Positions 16,603 through 25,003 of a stretch of DNA of 64,000 bases are shown one piece after another (position 1 is the first letter of the stretch; every line of letters begins with the position of its first letter). The DNA comes from JAWVFM01 sp963739355 (lineage in GTDB: Bacteria; Actinomycetota; Thermoleophilia; Solirubrobacterales; 70-9). Location of the stretch: NCBI GenBank assembly GCA_963739355.1, contig CAVUAD010000007.1, positions 744,001-808,000 of the forward strand, read 5' to 3'. Both the position numbers and the translations under genes were made by a program. The notes under the pieces were generated by a model. The model was not told the origin of the DNA. It ran no database searches and saw nothing but the letters and a program-made list of their open reading frames with translations.

Positions 16603-16692
16603 ACCAACTCGTCTCCTCTTGTATCCCTTGCAGCAACCTACCACAAGGCTCAAGGTTCAAGACTGACCCACGGGGGCGGAATTTCGCTCGGC

Positions 16693-17034
16693 TCAGCCGA
16701 TGCCGAAGGTCTGCCGGCCACCTGGTCCGCGCATCCGCTTCCGGGCGGCGCCGGCGTCGTCCGGAGGGAGGCTCGGGTAGGTCCGCATCGACCAGGGATG
16801 CCAGCCGAGGGTGCCGTAGTGGCTGCGGACGAAGGCCTTCAGCTCGCCGCGATGGTCGGCGCAGGCGTAGAGCGTCCGGCCGTAGATCCCGCGGCCGCTC
16901 CAGACGAGCCAGTCGCCGGCGTCCACATACTCGCCGAAGCGCTGGTGAAGGAGCTGGCGCTCGAGGCTCGCCTGCGAGAGCGCGTCGGCCTCGGCGCCGC
17001 ATGTCTCGCACTTGAAGACCAGCCGCGAGGGCAC
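16693..17034 (-). CDS. small protein of unknown function with CxxC
   Basis: A 113-aa basic protein that I do not recognise. It begins with VPSRLVFKCETCGAEADAL, one CxxC near residue 8, followed by an aromatic-rich middle (LVWSGRGIYGRTLYACADH, SHYGTLGWHPWS) and a basic, Gly-rich end. A single CxxC plus one later Cys and His (ACADHRGE) could bind zinc. The GTG at 17034 is chosen because the longer frame runs over the divergent promoter region of the dehydratase gene at 17096. It lies upstream of the hydrogenase operon on the same strand, 90 bases before hypC, but nothing links it to hydrogenase. Confidence 0.75.
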   Translation of the reverse strand: MPSRLVFKCETCGAEADALSQASLERQLLHQRFGEYVDAGDWLVWSGRGIYGRTLYACADHRGELKAFVRSHYGTLGWHPWSMRTYPSLPPDDAGAARKRMRGPGGRQTFGIG

Positions 17035-17095
17035 TGTGCGAGGGTAGCGCGGCCTGCGTGCGGCCCGCGCGCGTTTAATTAGACTCCGCCGCCGC

Positions 17096-17536
17096 ATGGC
17101 CCTGAAGACCGCTGCGGTCGGGAAGACGTGGGACGGTGTCGACTTCGAGGTCGAAGCCGAGCGGATCACGCAGTACGCGGAGGCCGTCGGCGAGCCGAGC
17201 CCGGTGCACAGCGACGCCGAGGCGGCGAAGGCCGCGGGGTTCCGCGACCTCGTCGCGCCGCCGATGTTCGCCGTGGTCTACAGCGGTCCGGCGATGGGGC
17301 CCGCGCTCTTCGACCCCGACGTCGAGATGAACTTCGCCGCCATGGTCCACGGTGGCCAGGAGTTCGAGTGGGATGAGCCGGTCTGCGCGGGCGAGGTGAT
17401 CACCACCGTGGTCACCTGCAAGTCGATCGACGAACGCGACGGCAAGGGCTTCTACGTCTTCGAGTCCGTCTCCACCAACCAGGACGGAGCCCAAACGGTG
17501 AAGGCGACGTGGACCAACATCGTGAGGGGGGTCTGA
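17096..17536 (+). CDS. MaoC-type (R)-hydroxyacyl dehydratase subunit, HadA-like
   Basis: A 146-aa single hot-dog-fold protein of the FAS1-like/MaoC dehydratase N-terminal family. The hydratase-type region reads AVGEPSPVHSDAEAAK, where the catalytic Asp of active subunits is Glu, and the substrate-channel part is FRDLVAPPMFAVVY. By analogy with mycobacterial HadA/HadC this would be the substrate-binding, less catalytic partner of the next gene, two bases downstream. Together they would dehydrate (3R)-hydroxyacyl thioesters in fatty-acid synthesis or breakdown. TTTAATTAGACT just upstream may include a -10. Pairing is inferred; fold assignment is good. Confidence 0.87.
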   Translation: MALKTAAVGKTWDGVDFEVEAERITQYAEAVGEPSPVHSDAEAAKAAGFRDLVAPPMFAVVYSGPAMGPALFDPDVEMNFAAMVHGGQEFEWDEPVCAGEVITTVVTCKSIDERDGKGFYVFESVSTNQDGAQTVKATWTNIVRGV

Positions 17537-17537
17537 G

Positions 17538-17933
17538 GTGGCCGAGCTGCACGCCGGCGACTCGCTGCCGGCGCTTCGCGTGATGCCCGACGCCGGCCTC
17601 ACCAAGCGCTACGCGGCGGCGTCGGGCGATCCGAACCCGATCCACACCGATCCGGACTTCGCGAAGCAGGTCGGGTTGCCGGGTGTGATCCTCCACGGCC
17701 TCTGGACCATGGCCCAGGTCGCGCGTGCGCACTCCGCGGTCGCCGACGGCGACCCGCGCGCTCTGCGGCGCCTCGAGGTCCAGTTCCGAGGGATGGCCTT
17801 CCCGGAGCAGGAGGTGGTGGTCACCGCCAAGGTCACCGAGGCGGACGGCGGTCACATCGTCACCGACACGGTGGCCGAGCAGTCGGGCAACCAGATCATC
17901 CGCAACGCGACCGCCGAGCTCGATCTCTCCTGA
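17538..17933 (+). CDS. MaoC-type (R)-hydroxyacyl dehydratase subunit, HadB-like
   Basis: A 131-aa hot-dog protein with the full hydratase-2 active-site motif (SGDPNPIHTDPDFAKQ, Asp and His as catalytic pair) and the GVILHGLWTMAQVAR helix. It starts at GTG one base after the stop of the HadA-like gene, so the two form a heterodimeric dehydratase as in mycobacterial HadAB. Substrate chain length cannot be told. The next gene, a lipoprotein, follows within five bases. Confidence 0.9.
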   Translation: MAELHAGDSLPALRVMPDAGLTKRYAAASGDPNPIHTDPDFAKQVGLPGVILHGLWTMAQVARAHSAVADGDPRALRRLEVQFRGMAFPEQEVVVTAKVTEADGGHIVTDTVAEQSGNQIIRNATAELDLS

Positions 17934-17937
17934 GGGG

Positions 17938-18648
17938 CTGAAGCGTCTCGCCGCCGTGGCGTTCGTCGCCGTGGCTCTTACGGCGGGCGGCTGCGGGAGT
18001 GGGGAAACCAGAGAGCCGGCGACCTCCTCGGGCATCGGAGGCGGATCTCCAACCTCGACCTACCGTGCGTGGGGGGCACAGATGCGACGCGGCGACGTTG
18101 CAACCGCCTGTCGGTTGATGACGGCGAATGGGCGCCGCTCCCTGGCGGCCGTCGACGGCCAGAGCTGCGACAGCACCGAGGGGCTGTCCGGGCAGGCGCC
18201 GATGCTCGGCCCGGTTGGCGTCGACCACGGCATGGCCCTGGTCGTGGTTCGGTATCGGGACGAGAGCTTCGTCGCAGTGTTGAGGCGCCCGGAGGGCCGC
18301 TGGCTCGTCGACCTTGCGCAGCCGGCCCCGATTCCCGAAGCGCTGGCGAGCGCCGACACACCGCCCTACCTCGTCAGGCGCATCCCCGTCGCCGGCCCCG
18401 CGAGCCCCGCGCTCGCCGTCGCCTCGCGCTACGTCGACCACGGGGTGGCGAACGGCCACCTCGATCGCGAACACGTGGACACCGTTGCGGCGGTGGGCGA
18501 CGTCGCGCTCGCCTACCTCGTGGCCGGCAGCGACGTCGCCGGCCCCGCCACGACGCCGGTCCCGGCCGGGACACCGACGGACATCCTGGTTCTGGCGAAG
18601 CGCTTGGGCCGTTGGCGGGTCCTGCCGATCTCGCTGGGCTCCGCCTGA
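17938..18648 (+). CDS. lipoprotein of unknown function, CTG start
   Basis: A 236-aa secreted lipoprotein. The first residues read as LKRLAAVAFVAVALTAGGC: a positively charged start, a hydrophobic core and a lipobox Cys at residue 19. No ATG, GTG or TTG codes for the charged start; CTG at 17938, four bases after the upstream stop, would. GTG at 17956 is an alternative but gives a signal without basic residues. The mature part starts with a Gly/Ser/Thr linker and then a mixed alpha/beta region (TYRAWGAQMRRGDVATACRLM..) reminiscent of NTF2-like folds, then a Pro/Ala-rich end. Function not known. Confidence 0.75.
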   Translation: MKRLAAVAFVAVALTAGGCGSGETREPATSSGIGGGSPTSTYRAWGAQMRRGDVATACRLMTANGRRSLAAVDGQSCDSTEGLSGQAPMLGPVGVDHGMALVVVRYRDESFVAVLRRPEGRWLVDLAQPAPIPEALASADTPPYLVRRIPVAGPASPALAVASRYVDHGVANGHLDREHVDTVAAVGDVALAYLVAGSDVAGPATTPVPAGTPTDILVLAKRLGRWRVLPISLGSA

Positions 18649-18704
18649 CCGAGCGCGAATCCTCGCTCTCGCGAGGCGTTCGACCCGGTTCCTACACTTC
18701 GCGC

Positions 18705-19736
18705 ATGCTCAGCGACCGGCAGCAGAAGATCCTCCGCATCGTGGTGGACACCCACCTGGAGTCCGGCGAGCCGGTCGGCTCGAAGGCGATCGCCGACCGC
18801 GACGAGGTGGAATGGGGCCCGTCGACGGTGCGGTCCGAGCTCGCTGCCCTCGAGCGCCGCGGCTTCCTCACGCATCCCCACACGTCCGCCGGGCGAGTCC
18901 CGACGGACACCGGCTACCGCTTCTACGCGGACGCGCTGCTTACATCGGGCCCGAAGGTCGGGGTGCAGGGCGCGCCCGTACTCGATCTCTCGCGCATGCG
19001 CCGCGAGGTCGAGGAGGCGATGCGCGAGACAACCGGGACCCTGGCCCGGGTCAACGACCTCCTCGCCCTCGCCACCGCGCCTCCGGCGAGCGCGGCGCGG
19101 GTGCACCGCGTCGAGGTCCTCAGGCTGCAGGCGAACGTCGTCATGGTCGTGGTCATCGCCTCCAACGGGGCGGTCACGAGGCGCGTGCTCACCTTCGACG
19201 AGCCGGTGGACACCGGGCTCGTGGAGTGGGCGTCTAGCTATCTGAACGAGCGCGTGACCGGTATGGCACTAGGCGCACGGATGCTTCGCCACCGGGTGGT
19301 CGAGGAGGGGCTCTCGCCGCGAGAGTCGCACTTCGCCGCCGAGCTCGGCGAGGCCCTGGTCGGGATCGAGGCGGCCGCCGGCGACGAGGACCTGTACGTC
19401 GACGGCGCCGCGCGCCTGCTCTCGGAGAGTCACGCTCCTGATCTGCCGCACATCGACTCGCTCATGCGGGGGCTGGAGCGGCGCGCCGGCCTCCTGCGCG
19501 GTCTACGCCAGGCCCTGGAGGAGCGCTCGGTGTTCGTCTGGATCGGCGAGGAGAACCCGGCACCGGAGCTGCGCTCGGTGAGCGTCGTGGGCGCGAACTA
19601 CGGACTGGGCTACCGCAACCTCGGCACCGTCGGCGTCGTCGGGCCGATGCGGATGGACTACGCCACCGCGATCGCCTCCGTGCGTGACGCGGCGAGCCAG
19701 CTGTCGCGCTTCTTCGAGTCGGTCTACGAGGGCTAG
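18705..19736 (+). CDS. hrcA: heat-inducible transcription repressor HrcA
   Basis: The 343-aa repressor of class I heat-shock genes that binds the CIRCE operator. The N-terminal winged helix is typical (MLSDRQQKILRIVVDTHLES, GSKAIADRDEV, STVRSELAALERRGFLTHPH). A GAF-like sensing domain fills the rest, ending with GVVGPMRMDYATAIASV. ATG at 18706-family numbering corresponds to position 18705 and fits the family N-terminus; the frame is open upstream but lies over the lipoprotein gene. A short hairpin CCTCGC-TCTC-GCGAGG lies 29 bases before it. No CIRCE copy was seen upstream. It is followed two bases later by dnaJ. Confidence 0.96.
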   Translation: MLSDRQQKILRIVVDTHLESGEPVGSKAIADRDEVEWGPSTVRSELAALERRGFLTHPHTSAGRVPTDTGYRFYADALLTSGPKVGVQGAPVLDLSRMRREVEEAMRETTGTLARVNDLLALATAPPASAARVHRVEVLRLQANVVMVVVIASNGAVTRRVLTFDEPVDTGLVEWASSYLNERVTGMALGARMLRHRVVEEGLSPRESHFAAELGEALVGIEAAAGDEDLYVDGAARLLSESHAPDLPHIDSLMRGLERRAGLLRGLRQALEERSVFVWIGEENPAPELRSVSVVGANYGLGYRNLGTVGVVGPMRMDYATAIASVRDAASQLSRFFESVYEG

Positions 19737-19738
19737 AC

Positions 19739-20881
19739 GTGCCCCGCGATTACTACGAGGTTCTCGGGGTTCAAAGGGACGCCGACGCCGCTCAGCTGAA
19801 GAAGGCCTTCCGGACCCTGGCGCGCGAGCTGCACCCGGACGTCAACAAGCACGACCCGGAGGCGGAGGAGAAGTTCAAGGAGGCTGCCGCGGCGTACGAG
19901 GTCCTCTCCGACCCCGAGCGGCGCCGCACCTACGACGCGTTCGGGCACGAGGGCCTGCGCTCCGGCGGCTTTCAGCCGCGCACCGCGGGCTTCGGGAGCT
20001 TCGAGGACGTCCTCTCCACGCTCTTCGGCCGGGGGGACGAGATCTTCGGCGATGTCTTCGGCTTCGGCTCGTCCGGGCCGGCGCAGGGGGCCGACGTGGG
20101 CCACGGGGTCGAAATCACGCTTGCCGAGGTGCTCACCGGAGTCCGGCGCGAGGTGGAGTTCGAGGCTGTTTCCACCTGCGAGCACTGCAACGGGAACGGC
20201 GCGGAGCCGGGCACGCCGATCACCACCTGCGAGACCTGCGGCGGCGCCGGCCAGGTTCGCGAGGTGGCGCGGACCGCCTTCGGGCAGATGCTCCGCACCG
20301 GCCCCTGCCCGACCTGCGGGGGCGAAGGCAAGATCGCCGAAACCCCGTGCGAGGTGTGCGACGGGAGAGGCAGGCTCTACAGGGACCGGACGTACGAGCT
20401 TGATGTCCCGGCCGGCATCGAGTCCGGCCAGCGGATCCGCGTCACCGGCGCGGGCCATGCCGGCGAAGCCGGCGGCGGGTCGGGCGACCTGTACGTCGAG
20501 GTGACGGTCGCCGACGACGAGCGGTTCGAGCGCGAGGGCTCGGAGCTGATCACCGCGGCACGCGTCTCGGCAACCCGGGCGATGCTCGGCGGCGAGCTCG
20601 AGGTCGACACGCTTGACGGGCCCCGCGAGCTGACCGTCCCCGCCGGCTCGCAGCCCGGCGATCACCTGCGGCTGAAGGGTCTTGGCCTGCCCACGCTCCG
20701 GAGTCCCGCGCGGGGCGACCTCCACGTGGTGCTTGACGTGATTGTTCCGGCCGGCCTCGACGACGAACAGGTCGAGCTGGCGGAGCGCCTGGAGAGCTCG
20801 CTGGACGACTCGAACCTGGAGCCGCCCTCGACCGGCTGGCGCGCTCGCCTGCGCGGACGCAGGCGCCGCCAGCGGGCGTAG
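19739..20881 (+). CDS. dnaJ: chaperone DnaJ
   Basis: A 380-aa type I J-protein that stimulates DnaK. Domains in order: J domain with the HPD tripeptide (RELHPDVNK) at residue about 35; a short Gly/Phe-type linker; four CxxCxGxG-type zinc repeats (CEHCNGNG, CETCGGAG, CPTCGGEG, CEVCDGRG); C-terminal substrate-binding beta domains; basic tail. It starts at GTG two bases after hrcA, so repressor and chaperone form an operon, as in many Gram-positives. dnaK and grpE are not in the window. Confidence 0.96.
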   Translation: MPRDYYEVLGVQRDADAAQLKKAFRTLARELHPDVNKHDPEAEEKFKEAAAAYEVLSDPERRRTYDAFGHEGLRSGGFQPRTAGFGSFEDVLSTLFGRGDEIFGDVFGFGSSGPAQGADVGHGVEITLAEVLTGVRREVEFEAVSTCEHCNGNGAEPGTPITTCETCGGAGQVREVARTAFGQMLRTGPCPTCGGEGKIAETPCEVCDGRGRLYRDRTYELDVPAGIESGQRIRVTGAGHAGEAGGGSGDLYVEVTVADDERFEREGSELITAARVSATRAMLGGELEVDTLDGPRELTVPAGSQPGDHLRLKGLGLPTLRSPARGDLHVVLDVIVPAGLDDEQVELAERLESSLDDSNLEPPSTGWRARLRGRRRRQRA

Positions 20882-20889
20882 CCCGCGCC

Positions 20890-21747
20890 GTGATCCGCCT
20901 CGCCGTCCGCTGCCGCCCCGAGCTCGCCGGGCAGGTGCTGGCTGAGCTCTCGGAGCTGGCCCCGAACGGTCTCGAGGAGGAGGAGGGCGACGGCTACGTG
21001 GAGTACGCGATCTACGGCCCGCCGGGCGAGCTCCCGGCACTGCCCGAGATCGAGGCCGCGACCGGCGACGGGCTCGTCTCGGTTTCGACCACCGAGATCC
21101 CGGACGACTGGGCCGACCGCTGGCGCGACTTCCACACCGCCACCGAGATCGCCGGCGGGCGCCTTGTCATCTGCCCGCCCTGGGACGCGGCGGAGGAGGT
21201 GCGGGGTGTGTCTGTGGTCATCGACCCAGGGCAGGCGTTCGGGACGGGCGCTCACGCCACGACTCACCTCTGCCTCGAGCTGCTCGTCGAGCTTGCCGAC
21301 GCCGGCTGGAGCGGGGCGCTGGTCGACTGGGGCACCGGCTCCGGCGTGCTGGCGATCGCCGCGGCGAAGCTCGGCTTCGGCCCGGTCAGGGGTTGCGACC
21401 ACGAGGTGGCGGCGGTCGAGGCTGCGGCCGAGAACGCGAGAGCCAACGGCGTTGGAATGGAGGTCGCCCGGGTCAACCTCCGCAGGGAGCCGGCGCCCAG
21501 CGAGCCGACGGCCGTCGCGAACCTCACGGCGCCGATCCTCGTGGCCGTCGCCGAGCGCCTGGAGACGCCGCCGGAGGTCCTCGTGGCCTCCGGGATGCTC
21601 CACGCCGAGGTCGACGGCGTGGCCGAGGCCTTCGCCCGGACGGGGCTGGCGGAGGCCGAGCGCCGGGCCCGGGGCGACTGGTCCGCGCTCCTTATGACTC
21701 GAACCCAAACCCTCAACCAACCCTCAAGCGGGTCTGACCCTCTTTAG
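20890..21747 (+). CDS. prmA: ribosomal protein L11 methyltransferase
   Basis: A 285-aa SAM-dependent methyltransferase that trimethylates ribosomal protein L11. The N-terminal substrate-recognition domain is about 90 residues. The class I Rossmann core follows with VIDPGQAFGTGAHATTHLCL (family signature) and DWGTGSGVLAIAAAKLG (SAM site). A usual NLTAPIL stands where the NPPY-type motif is expected. GTG start eight bases after dnaJ. The last 14 residues (TQTLNQPSSGSDPL) are encoded by a GGGTCAGACCC-type repeat, so the native C-terminus was probably replaced or extended when the repeat arrived. Confidence 0.93.
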   Translation: MIRLAVRCRPELAGQVLAELSELAPNGLEEEEGDGYVEYAIYGPPGELPALPEIEAATGDGLVSVSTTEIPDDWADRWRDFHTATEIAGGRLVICPPWDAAEEVRGVSVVIDPGQAFGTGAHATTHLCLELLVELADAGWSGALVDWGTGSGVLAIAAAKLGFGPVRGCDHEVAAVEAAAENARANGVGMEVARVNLRREPAPSEPTAVANLTAPILVAVAERLETPPEVLVASGMLHAEVDGVAEAFARTGLAEAERRARGDWSALLMTRTQTLNQPSSGSDPL

Positions 21748-21748
21748 G
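21704..21748 (-). repeat. GGGTCAGACCC-type repeat, copy A
   Basis: Read on the minus strand: CCTAAAGAGGGTCAGACCC, then GCTTGAGGGTTGGTTGAGGG and TTTGGG. It differs from copy B at 39494 by only a few bases over 45. It contains the palindrome GGGTCAGACCC-type core. It overlaps the end of prmA and supplies its TAG stop. The copies lie 18 kb apart, which shows a dispersed element. Confidence 0.85.
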
Positions 21749-21788
21749 TTGTGACGGATCTGTCGCGCTTTGCGGCTACGGTCTGTCC

Positions 21789-22289
21789 ATGACCACGATC
21801 GCCGTGACCTTCTATGACGTCGTTCTCTGGCTGCACATCAGCGGAGTGGTGCTCGCCTTCGGCCCGACGTTCGCGTTCGGCCTCTACATGACGCTCGCGC
21901 AGCGCAAGCATCAGCGAGCACTGCCTGCCTTCCTCGAGGGGAGCCTCCTGGTCCAGCGCACCCTCGTCACCGGCGGCGGGATCCTGATCCTCCTGACCGG
22001 CCTCTACATGGCCTTCGACCGCTGGGATCTCGGGTACTTCTTCATCACCTGGGGCCTCGTGGCGATCGTGGTCCTGCTGGGGATGGTCCACCGGTTCTTC
22101 ATCCCCAACGACACGGCAACTCTCGAGTCGGCCGAGCAGGACATCCAGGCCGCCGGGCCCACCGGCGAGGTGAAGTTCAGCGAGAAGACGATCGCGCTGG
22201 GGATGCGCAGCGCCCGCGTCGGCCCGATAGCCGGGCTGATCGTCATCGTCACCATCTACGTGATGACGGCCAAGCCGTTCACGTTCTAG
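21789..22289 (+). CDS. DUF2269-like integral membrane protein
   Basis: A 166-aa membrane protein with four predicted helices (about 8-30, 55-77, 82-102, 142-162). It begins MTTIAVTFYDVVLWLHISG; the conserved WLHISGVVLAFG and the GGGILILLTGLY part resemble the DUF2269 family of small bacterial membrane proteins. Function unknown. It is a single gene between prmA and murI, with its own gap of 41 bases upstream. Confidence 0.75.
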   Translation: MTTIAVTFYDVVLWLHISGVVLAFGPTFAFGLYMTLAQRKHQRALPAFLEGSLLVQRTLVTGGGILILLTGLYMAFDRWDLGYFFITWGLVAIVVLLGMVHRFFIPNDTATLESAEQDIQAAGPTGEVKFSEKTIALGMRSARVGPIAGLIVIVTIYVMTAKPFTF

Positions 22290-22301
22290 ACAGGGTTCGA
22301 G

Positions 22302-23126
22302 CTGAGCCCAGCCGCGCCCGACCGCGACCTGCCGATCGCCGTCTTCGACTCCGGCGTCGGCGGGCTCACCGTCCTGCACGAGCTGCTCGTCTCGCTTCCG
22401 GAGGAGGACTACCTCTACCTGGGCGACAGCGCGCGCTTCCCCTACGGCATCCGCAGCCGGGCCGAGCTGCGGGAGCGGGTTCAGGAGATCGCCGGATACC
22501 TCACGGAGCGCGGCGCAAAGCTGCTCGTGATCGCCTGCAACTCGGCCACGGCCGCTGCGCGTGACGTGGCCGTCGAGGTCGCGGATGCGGCGGGAGTCGC
22601 GACGCTTGCGGTGATCGAGCCGGAGGCGGAGATCGCCGCCGCGATCACCACCAACGCCAAGGTCGGCCTGCTCGCGACACCGGCCACGGTCGAGGCCGGG
22701 GCCTACCACCGGGCGCTGGAGCGCCAGGGTCGCGGCCTCGACGTCATCGAGGTCGCCGCTCCCGACCTCGCGCCGATCATCCAGAACGGCTTCCCCTTCG
22801 ACGAGAGCGTGGTGGAGACGGTGCGCTCGTACTGCCGGCCGCTGCGGGAGGCCGAGGTGGACACGGTGATCCTGGGCTGCACGCACTACCCGCTCGTGGC
22901 GCCCATGCTCCAACGGATGCTCGGCCGCGACGTGCGGCTCGTCACCGCGGGTCATGCTCTCGCGGCGGCGGCCCAGCGCCTGCTGGAGGCGGCGGAGCTC
23001 GAGGCCCACACCGACGCCGAGGGCGAGTACCGGTTCCTGTGCACCGGCGACGTCGCCAGCTTCCGCGAGCTGGGCACGCGCTTCCTGCAGATGCCGCTGG
23101 GCGAAGTGGAGCATGTCGAGGTCTGA
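22302..23126 (+). CDS. murI: glutamate racemase, CTG start
   Basis: A 274-aa cofactor-independent racemase that makes D-glutamate for peptidoglycan. Family motifs: AVFDSGVGGLTVLHEL at the N-terminus, the first catalytic Cys in IACNSATAAA, the second in GCTHYPLV. No ATG, GTG or TTG lies between the in-frame TAG at 22287 (the stop of the previous gene) and the GVGG motif; the first later standard start (22527) would delete the active N-terminus. CTG at 22302, with AGGG eight bases upstream, gives a normal length and a plausible start (MSPAAPDRDLPIAVFDSG); CTG at 22329 is an alternative. Confidence 0.93.
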   Translation: MSPAAPDRDLPIAVFDSGVGGLTVLHELLVSLPEEDYLYLGDSARFPYGIRSRAELRERVQEIAGYLTERGAKLLVIACNSATAAARDVAVEVADAAGVATLAVIEPEAEIAAAITTNAKVGLLATPATVEAGAYHRALERQGRGLDVIEVAAPDLAPIIQNGFPFDESVVETVRSYCRPLREAEVDTVILGCTHYPLVAPMLQRMLGRDVRLVTAGHALAAAAQRLLEAAELEAHTDAEGEYRFLCTGDVASFRELGTRFLQMPLGEVEHVEV

Positions 23127-23127
23127 C

Positions 23128-23187
23128 GGTGAGGACCTTCAGGTCCGAAGCAGCATGTAAGGACGGCGAAGCCGTCCGCAAGAGATT
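23128..23187 (+). repeat. twin-hairpin repeat, copy 2
   Basis: The 60-base counterpart of the element at 16121. Hairpin 1 is GGACC-TTCA-GGTCC (23133-23146), then GAA and a linker ending TGTAA. Hairpin 2 is GGACGGC-GAA-GCCGTCC (23161-23177), then GCAAG and GATT. It starts one base after the murI stop and ends 28 bases before yqeY, on the same strand as both. Unpaired bases (TTCA, GAA, TGTAA, GCAAG) are identical to copy 1, while several stem pairs differ in a compensating way. Confidence 0.8.
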
Positions 23188-23215
23188 CAACGTCCCTCAT
23201 CTACCCTCTGAAGCA

Positions 23216-23647
23216 ATGACGATTCTCGAGCAGGTGCAGAGCGACGCCCGGACGGCCCTCAAGGCCGGCGAGCGCGATCGGGTGGGCGCCCTGCGGCTGA
23301 TCGTGAGCGCGCTCCAGCAGGAGGCGAAGGCGGGCAACGACGACGAGATCGCCGTGCTGCGACGGGAGCGAAAGCGACGGCTCGAGGCGGCCGAGGCCTA
23401 CCGAGGGGGCGGCAGCGCCGAGCGCGCGGACGCGGAGCAGTCCGAGGCGGAGCTGATCGAGGCGTACCTGCCGGCCGAGCTCTCCGACGAGGAGCTCGCA
23501 GAGCTCGTTGACGCTGCCATCGCCAAGACCGGGGCCTCGGAGCCGCGGGAGATGGGAGGCGTCATGGCGGCGGTCATGCCCGAGGTGGCCGGACGAGCGG
23601 ACGGCAATCGCGTGAGCGCCGCGGTGAAGGACCGCCTCACCGGGTAG
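23216..23647 (+). CDS. yqeY: GatB/YqeY-domain protein
   Basis: A 143-aa protein of the YqeY family, related to the tail domain of the GatB amidotransferase subunit. It begins MTILEQVQSDARTALKAGER and contains EAYLPAELSDEELAELV and the GRADGNRVSAAVKDRL ending. Its role is not settled; the family is thought to bind tRNA or help aminoacylation. The ATG at 23216 fits the family start; the longer frame runs over the repeat and murI. Confidence 0.9.
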   Translation: MTILEQVQSDARTALKAGERDRVGALRLIVSALQQEAKAGNDDEIAVLRRERKRRLEAAEAYRGGGSAERADAEQSEAELIEAYLPAELSDEELAELVDAAIAKTGASEPREMGGVMAAVMPEVAGRADGNRVSAAVKDRLTG

Positions 23648-23651
23648 CGGC

Positions 23652-24619
<968 letters not shown>

Positions 24620-24623
<4 letters not shown>

Positions 24624-25003
24624 CCGCCGACCTCAGCGACGTGCCCGCCGCGCTCAGGGAGCCGGTGGCCGCCGCGCTCGGGGCCGCCTCCGTCGATCAG
24701 GGTCATCTGTCCGTGGAGCTCGTCGACGCCGATGCGATGCGCGAGCTGAACCGCACCCACCGGGGAATCGACAGGCCCACGGACGTGCTCGCCTTTCCGA
24801 TCGACGGCGCGGAGGAGATCGCGGGCCCGCGCGAGCTGGGTGACGTCGTGATCTGCCCCGAGCATGCCGAGGATCTCCAGGAGGTCGCGGTCCACGGCGT
24901 CCTTCACCTCTGTGGGTTCGACCACGAGGCGGATGACGGCGAGATGCTCGAGGTTCAGGACCGCGTGATGGCCTCGCTCCGCGCTGGCGGCGAGCCCCGG
25001 TGA
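24620..25003 (+). CDS. ybeY: endoribonuclease YbeY
   Basis: A 127-aa zinc-dependent endoribonuclease for 16S rRNA 3'-end processing and ribosome quality control. The metal motif H-G-x-L-H-L-x-G-x-D-H is complete (HGVLHLCGFDH). The N-terminal MRELNRTHRGIDRPTDVLAF segment is conserved. TTG start overlaps the phoH stop (TTGA); its own end overlaps era by four bases. Confidence 0.95.

Noticed and set aside
16618..16646. Possible minus-strand promoter before hypC (TTGTGG-N17-TACAAG)
   Set aside because: The -10 would overlap the hypC ribosome-binding site, so the transcript would lack it; not listed as the operon promoter.
16603..16692. TTGC-A-GCAA palindrome before hypC as a second Nur box
   Set aside because: Half-site spacing does not fit the TTGCAA-N5-TTGCAA pattern.
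18649..18704. CIRCE operator expected before hrcA-dnaJ
   Set aside because: No TTAGCACTC-N9-GAGTGCTAA-like sequence; only a short CCTCGC/GCGAGG hairpin is present.
21696..21710. tRNA T-loop-like string (GGGTTCGAGTC on the minus strand)
   Set aside because: No acceptor or anticodon stems can be formed around it; it belongs to the GGGTCAGACCC-type repeat.
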